A stretch of 64,000 nucleotides of DNA, taken from contig JAQFVV010000254.1 in assembly GCA_028023455.1 (NCBI GenBank), positions 372,001 through 436,000 of the forward strand, given 5' to 3'. This DNA comes from Epiperipatus broadwayi (taxonomy: Eukaryota; Onychophora; Udeonychophora; Euonychophora; Peripatidae). The notes below the pieces were generated by a model that searched no databases, was not told the origin of the DNA, and saw only the letters and a program-made list of their open reading frames with translations. The translations under genes and the position numbers were made by a program. Positions 1-13,640 of this stretch are shown piece after piece (position 1 is the first letter of the stretch; each line of letters begins with the position of its first letter).

Positions 1-3000
1 TCGTAAAAATATACCAACAATATTCTAAAATAATTTTCAAAACACAATTCTAAAGAAAATAACAAAGTGTTTTTTAAAAGTTTTCATGCTCAAATGATAT
101 CAATAAACATTCATGGTACTGTACTATACATTTTATTTATTTGTTAAGATATAATTTAAAGATCAATATTATATCTTTTTTATATTCAAACATATAACAT
201 TCATAAAATAATATTTTAATAATTTAATGATGCTATATAACTTATATGTAATCAAGCATTCACATTTTAAATAAGTATTTAGAAATATGCTTAGATGTTT
301 TCAAACATTCATAAGCATTTGTCAATTCTTTCATAAAATATACATGATAATTTTATCAATAGTTCATTGTTCCACTGATTAACATTAAATTTCAGCAATG
401 TACAATATTAATCTAAAAATACTAATTAAAATATATCTTTTTTTAAATAAAAGAAAAGAAACAGAATTATTAAGCAAAAATATAATCTAAATAACAATAA
501 AAATTACCAACGAGCTCATTATACTGTTGAGACCATTTATGGTGGTCTGCTTCTCAAAACCATATATTCAAAAAAAGAATTACAGTTGAAACTTGTATTG
601 TTCAAAAAATTACATTCTGAACATCCTTTTGCTTTTTAATACATAATAAAACCAATCTATTTTAAAAACTATATAATAACAATGAGTTAGTTCTAAAATA
701 AATAATTGTAAGCTTCTGAATACTAATGTTAAAAAAAATAATAATAATCATAATAATAAAAATTAAAGTTATGAAAGGATTTTTTTTCCTTGCTTGTATG
801 CTTGTCAGGTGGCTTACTATGTTGCCTAGCTGCAGCTAAACAGCATTGTGCACAATTATTTTTTATTTTGGCACTGTATGTAGAAATGTACAAATACCAA
901 CATTAAAATACAATAAAATCTAATATAATCAATGGAAAATATTGATATCCTGTAAGATAAAATGTTTATTTTTAGTCTTTTCTGAAATTTTATCCCGGGA
1001 TTTAATATCCAAGTAGAATAATTTAAAATCCATTTTATATTAAACGTTTCCTTACATATCTGGCCATTGTATAAAGCAAGTACATACTGCAGTGAATATA
1101 ATATAATTAATATTCACATTTTCCATCAGTACAATTATTAATAGCAGACATTATATAATGTAATTATTTAATATATTATCAGCAGACATTATAATATGAA
1201 TTAGAACAAATATTTCTTTCTTTAAGAAAAATAATATGATTTTTTTTATATCCTTTAAAACATATATCTTTTCACTAATTTTTTTTCTCCAGATAAAACA
1301 GCTATATCATTCCAAAATTTATTAACTGATAATATTTTTTAAAGATGTTTCTATTCATTATTTCCAGAAAGAGTTACTTTAAGAGTAGATAATTTATGTA
1401 TTAAGCTAATTATTATTTAATTCTTTAAAAAGCATAAAAGATATTCAAAACCATTTCCTTCAATTCATCTCTAAATACATCATTCTTAAAATATAAGTTC
1501 ATTTTGACTTTTTTAAAGACAAATCAAATATGAGTCATTAATATCAGTTATATATTAAAACAGACAATCATCATACCATAAGACATTTTAGGTTCAGTGT
1601 TAAAGCACAGGTGCAGAGTCTTAATTTTCTTCTCTTTTCAAATTTAATATTACAAATAAGATTTTTAATGAATATCTGGTTCCTTACAATCATTATAAAT
1701 AAACTAGTTGCATTATAATACAATAGTCATTTGAAATAAACAGTCATTCTAAGCATACAGGCAATAAAAATTATAAAGTTCTTATCCAAATTCACTCTGG
1801 CTTTGTTGCAGTAATTTTCCTGGTATTTGGTACTCATTCTCCAAAATATCTAAGTAGCCACTACTGCACTCTGTATAATATTGAAGGTCCTAAGCTAAGT
1901 TCAAGTAGATAAAACCAATAGGAAACTTTGGTGTTTAGTGATTCATTTTTTAAGTAATTATCCTAGTTATATTTTTCAAAACAGTTTTAAGCAAAATAAT
2001 AAAGGTTTAAAAGAAATTATTACTGGCATAGTATAAATTAAATATGGTTTTAAATTTCAAACTAAAACTACAAAACACTAAAATCACAATTAATTAATAT
2101 CCAAAAGATCTATGAAAAATCTGTCTAGACTGGCTTCAACCTTAGTTTTTATACTGATCTTGATCCAGTGATTTCATTGGTCAATACTGCTTATATAAAT
2201 TTGCTAATTTACATATCTACATCAAATAGAATTTTCTAAAGTTAAGTTTTAAAACTGTGAGTCATCAATATTAAATATTATCAAATTATTTAATACCTCA
2301 ATTATTAAATATTTTTATCTAAAAAATTAAGTATTCTTATTAAAACAATTTTTAATATTAAAATAACTTTAAATTGATTTAAAAATAAACAAATTATTAC
2401 ACATAAATAAAATAATAACAAGTTTAAATATTATTTTTCTAATATTTTCTCTAGACTGATTATTTTGCTACACTTTATTGTTTCGATTTTTTGTTAGCAA
2501 TTTAAAATTAAAGTTTTCTCTTCCTAACTTTCTGAAAGCACACATATTCATGCACATCTAATCATGTGATACTGCCAGCACCTTTAAAACAATGTTAAAT
2601 TAACTTATCATTTTAAATATTTTAAGCAAAATAATTATCTTAAAAATATAATATAAAATATCTATCATTATTATTAAGCTACTGTATCTGTGTAGTATTT
2701 TTTAACTACAATAAATAAAATTAATATTATATTTTAAATAAAATTGTATCATTTTATATTTAATTCATTTCAAAATGAGTCCAAACTACCTAATCTATTT
2801 TTTATAAGCTTCTATCTACTGAGTTTGAACTTCTACTATCTATAACATTAAAATTATATATTAGAAAATAACTCAATCTTTTTTAAATATAGCCATTTTC
2901 TAAACTCTGCCTAACTATCTGTACCGGTTATAAAGAGTACAATATAATTGTATAAAAATTATATTCATGTCATGTGAATATAAAATACTGTTTATTAACA

Positions 3001-4620
3001 TCCTTTATAATAAATTTATTAATATTTAAACAATTAAACAGTAGGAATACCTATCATTCAGCTTCACAATCCATAACCTATACAAGAGATAAAATCAATT
3101 TTCTTTAAGAAGAAATCAACTTCTCTTATTAAGAAGAAATGTAGAAAATTTCTAGTTTTTTTCTAGTTTACTTAAGAATCAAGTGTAGATGTATATTTTC
3201 ATTTAAAAGCTAGCAAAAAATCTACTCTGAGATTGTAAATGAATATCATGGCTTAGCCAAAAAATGAATCTAACTTTTAGGTAGTTGGATGCCTAGTTGA
3301 CTAAAATATATAATTGCTTATCTAGTGACAAAATTATATACCTCTACAAGGTAAAAAGTTTAGTTTATTTGAATATTTAAACATTGAACACTTAATAAGT
3401 GCAAAAAGTAGAATATATTGTAATCCAATGTCTTCTATGAAAAGGTGAGTTAGCCAAAGACTATTTTAAGAGCCTGCAGCTCAAAATCATATAGTACCCC
3501 ATAATTGTACGCACTGTTAACACTCAAATAAAGATATTACCACTGTACAATTTGTATAAAGATGTTCAGTTAATAATTACTAGTTTTTAAGTAATGTTAT
3601 GTTAATTATTTTTACTTGTTATACTTTTATTTAACATACTCTGTTTTTTAAAGTGCCTATTTACATATAATCTTGTAACTTAATTTTTAGCAACTTTTCA
3701 ATTTCTAATTTAATTGAAACTTTGTCTATATATGTATTCCTAAAAACAATACATTTTAATAGAGTTTGCAAACAATTTTAGCAAACTTTTTGATTTAATA
3801 AAAAGAATGCTAGTAATGTCATCTAGTGGCAGTTCTTGGAATTTAAAACAAAATAATATGATGAAAATACAGGATTAATGCAGCTATCCAATTAAAATTA
3901 TACATAAATGGCAATTTTCAAATTAATGAGCATGTTCAATCTCTCAAATATTTACATTAATTACACCATGACCAATAATGAACTTATTAAAATATAGATT
4001 CTTATTTACCATTATATTCATGGGAATGAAAGGAAAGCAAACAAAAATCAGCAAACTGGTACTATGGCAATGACAATATTAAAACTCAAAAGTAGCAAAA
4101 GTAAAAAACACTTTTTTAAAAAAAGATACTTTTATTTATATAAATCACTAAAAAGTAAAAAAATAATTTTTCCTTGTCATTCACAGTATTTTTGATATTA
4201 TATAGAGCGCTCATGTTCAGAAATATTCTTTGACTATTTATAAACTTTAGTACCCATTCTTTAATTTTGATTGCATAATATTCAGAATATTGGGAAATAT
4301 TAAGAACATTTACTTATTTTGTAGTGCATTTATGTAAATAAAATATTTTACATATATTATTTTAAATAGCAAAGACATTTTAATAAATAAAGATATTGCT
4401 AGAATTAAAAGTGGTAAATTTTAGAAGATATAAATATGCATTCTTTGATATTTTTTGGATTATGCAACTGTAGTTAAAATATTGGAATGTTTATTTATGA
4501 AAGGCTTACACAATATGGTTTTATCCGGAATATTATTTTTTTAATTTTAAATAATGACATAAGATTAAGTGATAATACCATTTAATTTGCTTTCTAAAAC
4601 AATTTTTATAATGTAACAAT
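1..4620. other. AT-rich non-coding DNA
   Basis: No reading frame of interest, no recognisable transposon protein and no strong inverted or tandem repeat was seen on either strand. The sequence is dominated by A/T runs and short poly-A or poly-T stretches. Confidence 0.6.
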
Positions 4621-4776
4621 TTTTATTTATTCATTGACAATATTTTCTAACAGTTGTAACTAACCAGTAGTCTTCATCAGAACTCACCTTATCTTTCATA
4701 TCTTGCACAGGAAACTCTCATGAAGACTTCTGGTTATTTGAAATTGTTAGAAAATATTGTTAAAAAATAAAAATTA
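4621..4776. repeat. Foldback element with hammerhead-like arms
   Basis: Arms 4621-4690 and 4711-4776 are imperfect reverse complements around a ~20-bp loop. Read outward, each arm has a CUGAUGA-like box (CTGATGA on the minus strand at 4680-4674, CTCATGA on the plus strand) followed by a short hairpin of the GACTA..TAGTT type and, in the right arm, GAAA. This resembles a hammerhead core but carries an extra A between CUGAUGA and stem II. A related copy lies at 28288-28455. The ribozyme reading is uncertain. Confidence 0.5.
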
Positions 4777-7700
4777 ATACATTGTAAGAAGTGACTATGG
4801 AAAGTGGATTAAATAATATTATATAAATAAATGCAAGCAATGCATAAAGAATTAAAAAGTGAAGAGAAATTAATGTATATTCAAAGTAAGATTAAGTTAA
4901 TAAGAAGATGAGTGCATGCAAAACATGTGAGATATAAGTGTGCTGATTAGTTGGCATGATTCTGTATGATCCTATAAAATGTCAGATAATTTAGCAAGCT
5001 GTGGTTTTTATAAAATTTTCAGTGTAAAGATAATATGAATAGTTATCATCATTCTATTCTAGAGTTGTCTATTGTAAGATTGAATAAGTAATGGATACCA
5101 TATATTAATTCCTACTCATGGTAGAATATGAGCAAGTATTGATGTTTCATGTGATATTGCTATTAAATAAGATAGGATCATTCCTTAATATAACTTTTAT
5201 TTGTGTCAGATAAATGCAAATGAGTCCAATTAAAAGCTTATCATTAAATTATAAAGAAATTTGTTTTAAATATTATATTTATATTTTGAAAGTATTGTTT
5301 TTACATTAATTAATTCTATTAACTTGATAACTCTATATTCAATGAGAATCATTGGGTGCTTTTTTTAGAAAAAGAGAAAGTGCTATAACTTTAAAACACA
5401 ATATTAACATTCATTGTCATAAGTGATATTTTCCTATAAAGTTTTTATTGATTTTTTTTAATTAAAAAATTCTGAAGAGGTCAGTAACTGATGGATAGCT
5501 GCTAACATTTAAGAATTCATTCTATTGCTTATGACTGAAAAAAATACCCAAAAGATGTAAGTTTTCTTCTGATCTAGTTTTACACAAAGTTTTTAGAATA
5601 AAAAAATTTATGATTTTTGTTTGTTTATAAAATATTTTTGATTATTTTTATACACAAATCGGTTGATTATTATTTAAAATAATGAGAAATACATATACAG
5701 TTTTCAATTTATTTATTCATTTTTTTATTTTTAGAAATAGAAGCTAATAATCTTGACTGTAATATAATGAAAGAAAACCATAGCATCTGTAATGTCATTA
5801 ATCTGTCAGAATTGACATGACTTTAAAATCTTTTCAAATATTATAATTATTACAAACAAATATAGATTTTAAAGCAAAATATGATAGATCTGTTATAAAT
5901 TTACTTTCATTCATTCATATTTAAAAAAATTTAAATCAAAAAATAATTCATTTATTTTCAAAACAAATGTTTACATGAACACTGTCTTATTTAGAGATCA
6001 GTTTTTTTCAAAAACTCTCACCAGGTGGAAAAAAGATGTCAGATTTTGTAATGGTTAAAACATTTTGATTAAAATTTTGCTGCTAAATGAGAAATGACTT
6101 TTACATAACCTCTACATATTCGCCTATAATTTAGCAATTAAAAAAAAACAACATTCATAAATCTAACCAAATACCAGATAATAAGGGCTTACAGCTTTTA
6201 AATCTTTTCTACCTTTTAGCTAAGAGTATACAGATACCCATTTACTTACCAATAAAAAGGTTACTATTGTTTGTTAGGACTGGCAATTTAATATAGTTTA
6301 AGTCAAACTTTCAATTCTATTTATACTCCAAAATATTTTTGTAACAAAGAATTATCTAATAGTTACACTACCTGTCCACTTTAATACTATAGAAAGTACT
6401 CAGGGCAAAATTATTAGCATATTTACTGTCATGTCAACAACAAGGATGTACAAATAATTAAAATTAATATTTACATGTATAAACCTATTCATGGAACAAA
6501 CAACTTCAAATACATTACTAAAATAATTAATAATCTAGATTGTCAGAGAAAATGTACTAATGATTTTTTTACCTTTTATCTGACAATACATATTGACTTT
6601 GATATAACAAAAGATGTTATTTATAAGTTCATTTAAATTATTTTTGTAGAATGTAGCTTATGAATTATCTTAGTTGTTCTATAAATAAGTTTATATCCTT
6701 AGCATTATATATTTTATAAATTGTATAACTATCTAAACCATATATAAATACATGACAATATTGAATAATGATAATTCAAGTTATAGCTATTATAGACATT
6801 TTTATAATTTTTTAAGCAACAATATTCAATAAAAAACATCAACCAATATTTTTCCTCTAAGAACATGTTCATATCATAACCAACATCATCAAAGGCATAA
6901 AAATCTGTTGATACCATTAAAAATAGCAATATTATTTCTATTTCAACATGACTATAATGTTCAATTTGATATTAAAGTTTGAATGTAAATTTCAATGGTA
7001 ACTTAACTAAAATTTTGTCTGTATCACATATGTGTGGTCATATGGAGCCTGAGATAGAGTCAATAGCTGAATAATGCTTGAAAGTCTCTATTCAAATACT
7101 ATACAATTACATCTAAGTTCCAAATATATTAAATTATACTTGTATTCTAATATTATAATTGATAAGATAGGTTACATAATTAAACTCATTTAAATATATT
7201 ATTGCGCTTTCAAATAAAATTTTAATTATGTAAATCATAAATATGTAACAGTATTGAACAGTGCCAATTCAATTTACACTATCTAAAGACATTTTTATAA
7301 ATTTTCAAATAACCATATTTGATGAAACATATACCTAGCAAAGATTGGCTAACGTTATTATCAAACATTACTATTTAAAAGACTTTAAAAATTTCTATAG
7401 ATGGCACAAGTTAACATTATGCAAAACTGTTATATGCAATGTGGTGTTTAATTCATATTTAAAGCTCTATCTTGTCTATGAACATTAAATCAATGCAAAA
7501 GAGCTTTAGATAAATTACCATTAAAATTATATTCAAAATTAAATATCAATTTGAATGTTGCAATGATGTTCAATCAGAAAGTGATGGGGTATCAGCTGTT
7601 TTCTAGGCTGCTAATATTATCAGTTATACCAGAAACATATGTCCACGTTGAGATCGATTGCTTTTTTTAAAGTTAAAAAATGCTCTTTGAAAGGTTCTAA

Positions 7701-8904
7701 AACTACTTTACAGATAGTATAAGTTAAATCAACGTTATTCCATATATCTATAGTTTTATTTATTTATTTATTTATTTTTTGAAACGGACGGAATTTGTTA
7801 ACAAATTATTAAAATGTAAAGAGGGTGAAAAAAATTAACATTTATATTTGCTTTAGAAAGCTGCATTGAAAAGGTAAATATTTATAGTACTAGAATATTG
7901 ATTTATTAAAATATGAGTTATAAACATTAATTCTTATTAACCGCATGGTCAGCACATAATTACATATAAGGCTTTAACCTTAATACTACACGCCCTGAAT
8001 GCTTAATTTTACCACAAGAGGGATCTCTACAAATCTTTGACACAAGATTATGACTTTATAAAGATAAGAGCGATCATCTTATTTTTAACCTACTTTTTAA
8101 TTACATGGGCAAATCTAAAGCATATGAGTTCTAAATTAAAGTATTTTTATTTCTTCTTTGTTATAATTCAGGGGAGTTGAACATCTTAATGATGTAATAT
8201 ATCACAAAAGTTTCTGATATAGTTCTAGTGTTGAGATGTCAAAATAAATTTAGACCATGTAAATTTTAAGCAAGAAGAAATTACCACTAATGATGATGAT
8301 GATCAATAGTATCATATGATCAATATTCTCTACTGCCTGATTATTTACTTGTCATTAGGAAAAAAATAAAAAAACTTGAAAGCATTGGAGAGAATTTAGT
8401 TTTTAACAACTAATGTTTTCAAAAAAGTAAAGATTTTAACATATATATATACAGTAGTTCCTTTTGATTTTATGTGAAAAAAAATACAATTATCTTATTG
8501 TAATCACGATGGAATCTCTCTCTACATTTTTTATTCGTTTTTAATCAATTCTTGCGATGTCTTACTTGCTTATTATTTTTTCTATTTTATTTTATCGAAA
8601 TTAAACTTTCAATTGATAAATCAAAAGTGCATTTTGTTTTTCTATTATTTAATTTAAAAAAGAATTAATTTTTTGTAAAACATTTGTAAATCGTTAATAT
8701 TCCGATTTTCTTTTCTCTTGTAATTTATCTTCATTTTTAATATCAGTATTAAATTTCATATTGTAGTAATCGCAGTTGGCCTTTTAAATTTTTTAATAAT
8801 AATCAAGAGTTGAAAGTTATTAATTCTTGTCATTTTGATACAAGCCAGAATTATTCATCTTAGTTCACTAATTTTATTTCATTGTTAAAAATCATCATTT
8901 CTTA
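4777..8904. other. AT-rich non-coding DNA
   Basis: I see no gene or identifiable element. A short (TTTA)n run lies near 7755-7778. The short frame at 6729-6929 on the minus strand has no recognisable domain. Confidence 0.6.
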
Positions 8905-9115
8905 GGCTTTACTTGCCTTGGTTCAGTGGTAGAGTAGCAGACTCTACAATTAAGGTCTGTGGTTCCCAACTCTGGTGTTTGGAACTTGTATTTGGAACTT
9001 GTAATTATTATAGTAGTAGAGTGGTAACTCTTGTGCTCAAGTTCCATAGATCACAGCCCAGCATTGTCATTTCTGGTGCTGAACTTTTTATAAACTCTTG
9101 AATAGTAAATCATTC
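8905..9115 (+). repeat. tRNA-derived SINE, two head-to-tail units
   Basis: The first unit starts near 8911 and has a pol III A-box-like segment, TGGTTCAGTGG (8919-8929), followed by GTAGAG as in tRNA D-arms. A B-box-like GGTTCCCAACT lies about 40 bp downstream. A second, more decayed unit (GTAGAGTGGTAACTC, then CATAGATCACAGCCCAGC) follows at about 9010-9115. The same tail is found in the tandem array at 19.4-20.5 kb and in single copies at 21.9, 54.2 and 55.7 kb. The tRNA-like part is too diverged for a functional tRNA, so a SINE family is the best reading. Confidence 0.65.
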
Positions 9116-10849
9116 AGTTACTATATTCTATCTTTTGGAATTACTTTGTACAATGATAGAATGTCACTTCCACTGTTCAAACTTCTTATGAACTATCACC
9201 ACCACCATCATCATCATTTACCATAAGTTGCTCCACATACATATGTTTACATTGCAAGTAAAGGAGAAAAATAAGCAAGCATACATAGAGTAATTGGGAG
9301 GGGGATTGAGTGTTACAATTGTTTTGAAGTATTTTTCAGAATTTTACATGGTGGAGCAGGAATGGAGGCTACAATATTCATTCACTAATTTCCATTTGGA
9401 TATGTTTTATATAATTACCGTTGATTAATTTTTTGAGAAGAGGTGCAGATACGTATGTATAATTTACATAATTTTTTCAGTTCTCGAGTGACATTTAGTG
9501 TTCATTTTATTTAATAGATATTTGTGAGTGGTAGTTCATGTAATCCAAGATTTAGTGGCAATCAGAAACATATTTGTCACATTCCTGATTTTAATATGTT
9601 CTTCAGCGTTTAAGTCTTCAGTGTGTTTTTGTGGTCCTTGAGATCAATAGTAATCCAGTGAGATAAAAATTCTTTGTAATTCAGTTGCTGGCTAATGACA
9701 CATCTTTTGGGAGAGACACTTCTTGATAAACATGAATTGGTGGTAGTATGATAGTCAGTTATAGGTTTGATTGCTGTGTTACAAGAGATCAGGTAGCTGC
9801 AAGTATGTCAGGATGTGCAATTTTATTATCTCTGGCTCTCAATTTCACCTGTTTGTTATTAAATGCTGATGAATGATGCTTTGTATTGTGGCCTAAGGTG
9901 AAAGTGCAATGAATGCGCCAATATGCATAAAGCATTAATGTGTCTGCATGGATTGATGGGCCAGAGCCTTTGTGTTATGTGCTATGCAGCAATGATTGTC
10001 TGGGGATTGGTGTTGCATTGTCTATAGGCTATGGTTAAGTTCTAATGTAACTCTATCCAGTGCTAAACTGTGATAGAATAGATTTTGATGTGTTTCCTCT
10101 GCCCTATGACATAGGAAGCAAAAAAGATCAGCACTGGTATACAACTACCAGAATCTCAGGAAATATGGACATGCCATGGAGGTTTAATGTTAGTAAGAAG
10201 TCATTGTCTTTCTAGAAACCATTTTTTGAACTTACAGAGTATTTGATTCCAAGCATTATGAGATTGATATCATGATGCATGATGCAGATTTGGATGGATC
10301 AATGAAATAAATACTTGTACTTAGTTTGAAGAGATATCTATGATGATGTGGCTTTTATATAGCTGATGATGGATGATAGTTGGTCATATGTGGGGGGTAG
10401 CCTATCTGTTGGTGTTATTTGAAAAATGCATTGCAGCATTTGAAACTATTTAAGCATGGATATTATTAGGTCTATGGTCTTCTGCAGATGAAAGGTATGA
10501 ATGATATGATGGTCAAGTCCATTGTGGGTAGGTGGTCTGCTAAGCTATTTTGCAGATATGGACATTATCTTTCTCTGCAACAAAAGATTGTTACAGAGAA
10601 AAGATATTTGTAAAATCTTTAGAAAAAGGAATTATGGGAAAGTAGTAGATGATTTGGGTGATAATTGGCTGTTTAAATAGCTACATCTTGGAGTATATAG
10701 AGAGATATGCTTTTGGGAGTGAGGTAGTGATTTGCTCTGTTTCTTCTTTGAGCTTTTCCTGGATTTTACACCTCATTGTATTTGCACTCACATAAAAGGC
10801 AAAACCCAAAAAAGCAGATGACTTTCCACCATATATTTCTGTGCATGAT

Positions 10850-11560
10850 TTGATATTACAAAGGGACTAAACATCAATCTTCTTTAGATTGACATTGAAT
10901 TTATGTGTAGTTTCAAATTCTCATAATATCCTGTGTAAGGCTGTAGATGTATTTTGAATGGAAGATAAATAGTTCATTCATATAATGATGCATTTTACCT
11001 GGTGAGATGTGTTTGGTATTTGGATATCAGTGAATGTTTGTTGGTTCTTCACTAGTAGTGGGTTGGTACAGAAAGTGAAAAGTAATGAACTTTATGGAAG
11101 AACTTGGGAGATGCATTGTATGGGAGCAAAGAGTATGGAATTTTTGCTGCTGAGTGTGATAAGGATTTCACAATTCAGCAGTTAGTTAGAACATACAGCA
11201 TGACATATCAATTAGTATCTTGATTGTCATAGAATCAAAAGCTGACTTAATATCTATCTGAACCGCAAATGGGTAGCCTTTTTTCTTTACACAGGTCAAA
11301 ACTACTTTGAAAACAAGTGCTGCTTGTTCTGTTGATGAGATATGGCTCAATCTTGTATTTAATCATTTCTCAATAAGCTTAATGGCTAGTGGGCCCATAG
11401 AGGTAGGCCAAAAATTCAGAAGAGTGATTATTGAAACTGGTTTCTTGTTGAAAAGCACTATTGTGATTAGATACAAGTTCTCAATGTTGTAGATTTTTTG
11501 AATGATAGTTCACAAGGTCATGTAATACTTGAGTAATTGAACAGCTGAAGTGCTCATATA
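10850..11560 (-). pseudogene. LINE reverse transcriptase domain remnant
   Basis: Downstream of the endonuclease on the minus strand. IDIKSAFDS (~11.26-11.23 kb) is RT motif A with the catalytic Asp. INRTSSTCF upstream fits the motif 2/3 region, and a NLKKID...FLGF segment near 10.9-10.8 kb fits the palm/thumb region after the active site. I did not find a convincing YADD box, which is probably lost. The plus-strand frame at 11307-11492 is the antisense shadow of this domain. Confidence 0.65.
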
Positions 11561-11949
11561 CAAATTTTGGTGTGCTATGAGTAGATGGACAACATGAAAT
11601 GGGCAAAGAACAAAGTTTGCTTGCAAATTCAGTATTGGAAAAATGGTGTCTTTCTCGGGTTGTCCAAAAATGTCATAAAGTAGGATAAAGGATCATATTA
11701 TGCACTGCATACATGTATTTTTGAACCATGGGTAGTATAATGGAGGATGGGTAGTTCATAAAATGTGGTCTCTAGTCCATGTATGCTGTTGACTGAGGCA
11801 GATTTTGGTTTTTTATAACTAAGTTACCTTTAAGAGCTGCACATGTATTGTTATATGACTGGGTGAGTTTATGTATATGCTGATATGCATTGTGAGGATT
11901 CAGAAATTGCTATCAACTTAGATAGAGCTAAAATCCTGGCAGATGGGAG

Positions 11950-12830
11950 GGTTTTTCTTATGATGTAGTCAAATGTTAAATGAAAGTATATTTATGCAGA
12001 ACTGGTGTATCTGCACCAGACTTAGCTGTAATCATTCAAGTTTGTAGAGCATAATATATGTTTCAGAAAAAAGGAATTCTGAAATGGATGAAGGAAATAA
12101 AATTCTCATTGTTTCCAAGGTGTAATGTAATTGACTGAATTTCAACTAGGTTGAGAGTTGAAGTTTGTGCAGAGTGGTCTCAGAATGGAGATGAGATGAT
12201 GTTCAGGATGATGTAATAATGCAGCATGGATGAATAGAAGCAAAGGTCAATTGATGATGTGTGATGGTTGTTATGGAATGTTACTATGTTTGGTAGTTGA
12301 AAACTTTCAGCACTCAAGAGTGGTATTGCTATTTTATGAAGCCATTAGGAAATGAATTTTTTGTACTTCATGTTAAAATCTCCCATGAGAATGGTGTGGG
12401 TATGGTGTTGATGCTAGTAGTAAGTTTATGATGAGTATGGTGTTGGATATGGTGATGTTAACAGGTGGAATGTAGGTGAATATTATGTTGAGTGGTTGTA
12501 TGGTGATGAAATACTGCTATTAACAGTTTTGCATCAATATATATATATATAATTTTGAATGATGTGAATGAGAAACATAGAGTTATATGTAGACCAGTGC
12601 CTCATGAAGGTGATGACTGGTTCTGGAACATGCAATGAAGAAGTTGATCCACTGTATATTTTTTGTCTCCAGAAGCCCTAATATACATAGTAATGTGATT
12701 CTAGTCTATTTTCTAAAGTGGTGTCCTTTGTTAACTGAGTTTAAACCATGCATATTAAAAGCTGTTAATCTGACTTTCATTGATTTTGTTAATGGAGGGG
12801 TTTGCACTTCATGTCAATGGTTGATATTCA
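11950..12830 (-). pseudogene. LINE AP-endonuclease domain remnant
   Basis: This segment of the 9.2-13.6 kb element encodes, with frame changes, the endonuclease that nicks target DNA to prime reverse transcription. Visible landmarks are the N-terminal AFNMHGLNS, the LLETK acidic motif, the GDFN motif and a C-terminal SSIDLCF segment, in the family order. Intervening stops and shifts show it no longer makes protein. Confidence 0.75.
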
Positions 12831-13203
12831 TCATGTTAGCTGTGTTACTTGAGATTCCTTAGTTAGTTGGAAATGAGTGATATCCATTAGTATCAAATTT
12901 TTTGTTTGAAGGCTTGTTACCAATGTTGAACTGTTGTATTCTTCTGTTTTTGGTTTTTTTGTTATTTTTATGTCTTTTTGGTGATCTGTTTCTCTTTTTG
13001 TTCTATTGGGGTTAGTTTGATTTATTGAAGGCAGGGCATGCGTATTTATTTGATATATGCTGAGGTGTTATTTTTAATTTATTTGCGATTGCTTTGATAG
13101 TATTTTGCACCTCATTAGATAGTTCAGTTAACTTAATATTTGCATCTGTCAAGTGTTGAAGTTGATTGAATCTGGTTATTCATATCTGGATTTATGTTAA
13201 CAG

Positions 13204-13250
<47 letters not shown>

Positions 13251-13315
13251 TTGGTATCTTCAGTCTCTGTGTATGGTTCAGCTGATCATTTGTTTGTCAT
13301 AATTGTGGACTTTTG

Positions 13316-13627
13316 CTATCACATTGTATTGCAAGGTTCCCACTCTGTCCACATGAGTAGTATTGTGGTTTGAGTCCACTCATGAAGAGGCTGAGCATAT
13401 CTCCCTGATCTGCAATCTGAGTAAGAATAATCTTTGGGTCTATTTCTGAATGCAATCTCAAGTTTCAAATCAAAGCTGTAGATTAGCACTGGTGTACCTT
13501 TCAGATAAAGTGGGTTGAAAGTTATGACTTTGCCAAATGACTCCATCATTTTGTAAAAAAAGGTACACATTTTTGAGTATGCCAGTGATTTGTTCATATT
13601 GATCTGGATCAATTGAGATAAGCACAT
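13316..13627 (-). pseudogene. LINE ORF1 (gag-like) fragment
   Basis: A 102-codon open stretch lies just upstream of the endonuclease remnant. A shifted frame near its end gives a CCHC zinc-knuckle relic (SCGQSGNLAIQC, first Cys and His altered). This position and motif fit the ORF1 nucleic-acid-binding protein of LINEs. The rest of the frame has no signature I can name. Confidence 0.45.
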
Positions 13628-13640
13628 AGTTGCCTAAAGT

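Larger units (their letters stand above)
9196..13640 (-). mobile_element. Decayed non-LTR retrotransposon (gag, AP-endonuclease, RT)
   Basis: Translating the minus strand in shifting frames shows ordered LINE domains. Near 13.33-13.40 kb there is a degenerate zinc knuckle (SCGQSGNLAIQC, where N replaces the usual H). At about 12.78-12.70 kb comes the endonuclease N-terminus (LTAFNMHGLNSVNKG), then LETKNIQW at ~12.66 kb, MGDFNMK near 12.39-12.37 kb and SIDLCF near 12.25 kb, all matching the APE-type fold. At 11.27-11.23 kb VQIDIKSAFDS matches RT motif A. The frame is broken many times, so the copy is dead. The 3' end is at about 9.20 kb with a run of ATG/GTG triplets, typical of some LINE tails. 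A second 3' end of the same family lies at 14396-14715. The clade (Jockey/CR1/I-like) is not resolved. Confidence 0.75.

Noticed and set aside
8281-8310. Hammerhead core at ATGATGATGATGATC
   Set aside because: Only a GAT triplet run, with no GAAA or stems.
8911-8980. Functional tRNA gene
   Set aside because: A-box-like segment is good but the cloverleaf fails and the sequence is repeated as a SINE elsewhere.
10360-10380. CTGATGATGGATGATAG as a ribozyme box
   Set aside because: Inside the decayed LINE, with no partner GAAA or pairing.
11307-11492. 61-codon plus-strand ORF
   Set aside because: It is antisense to the LINE reverse transcriptase remnant on the minus strand.
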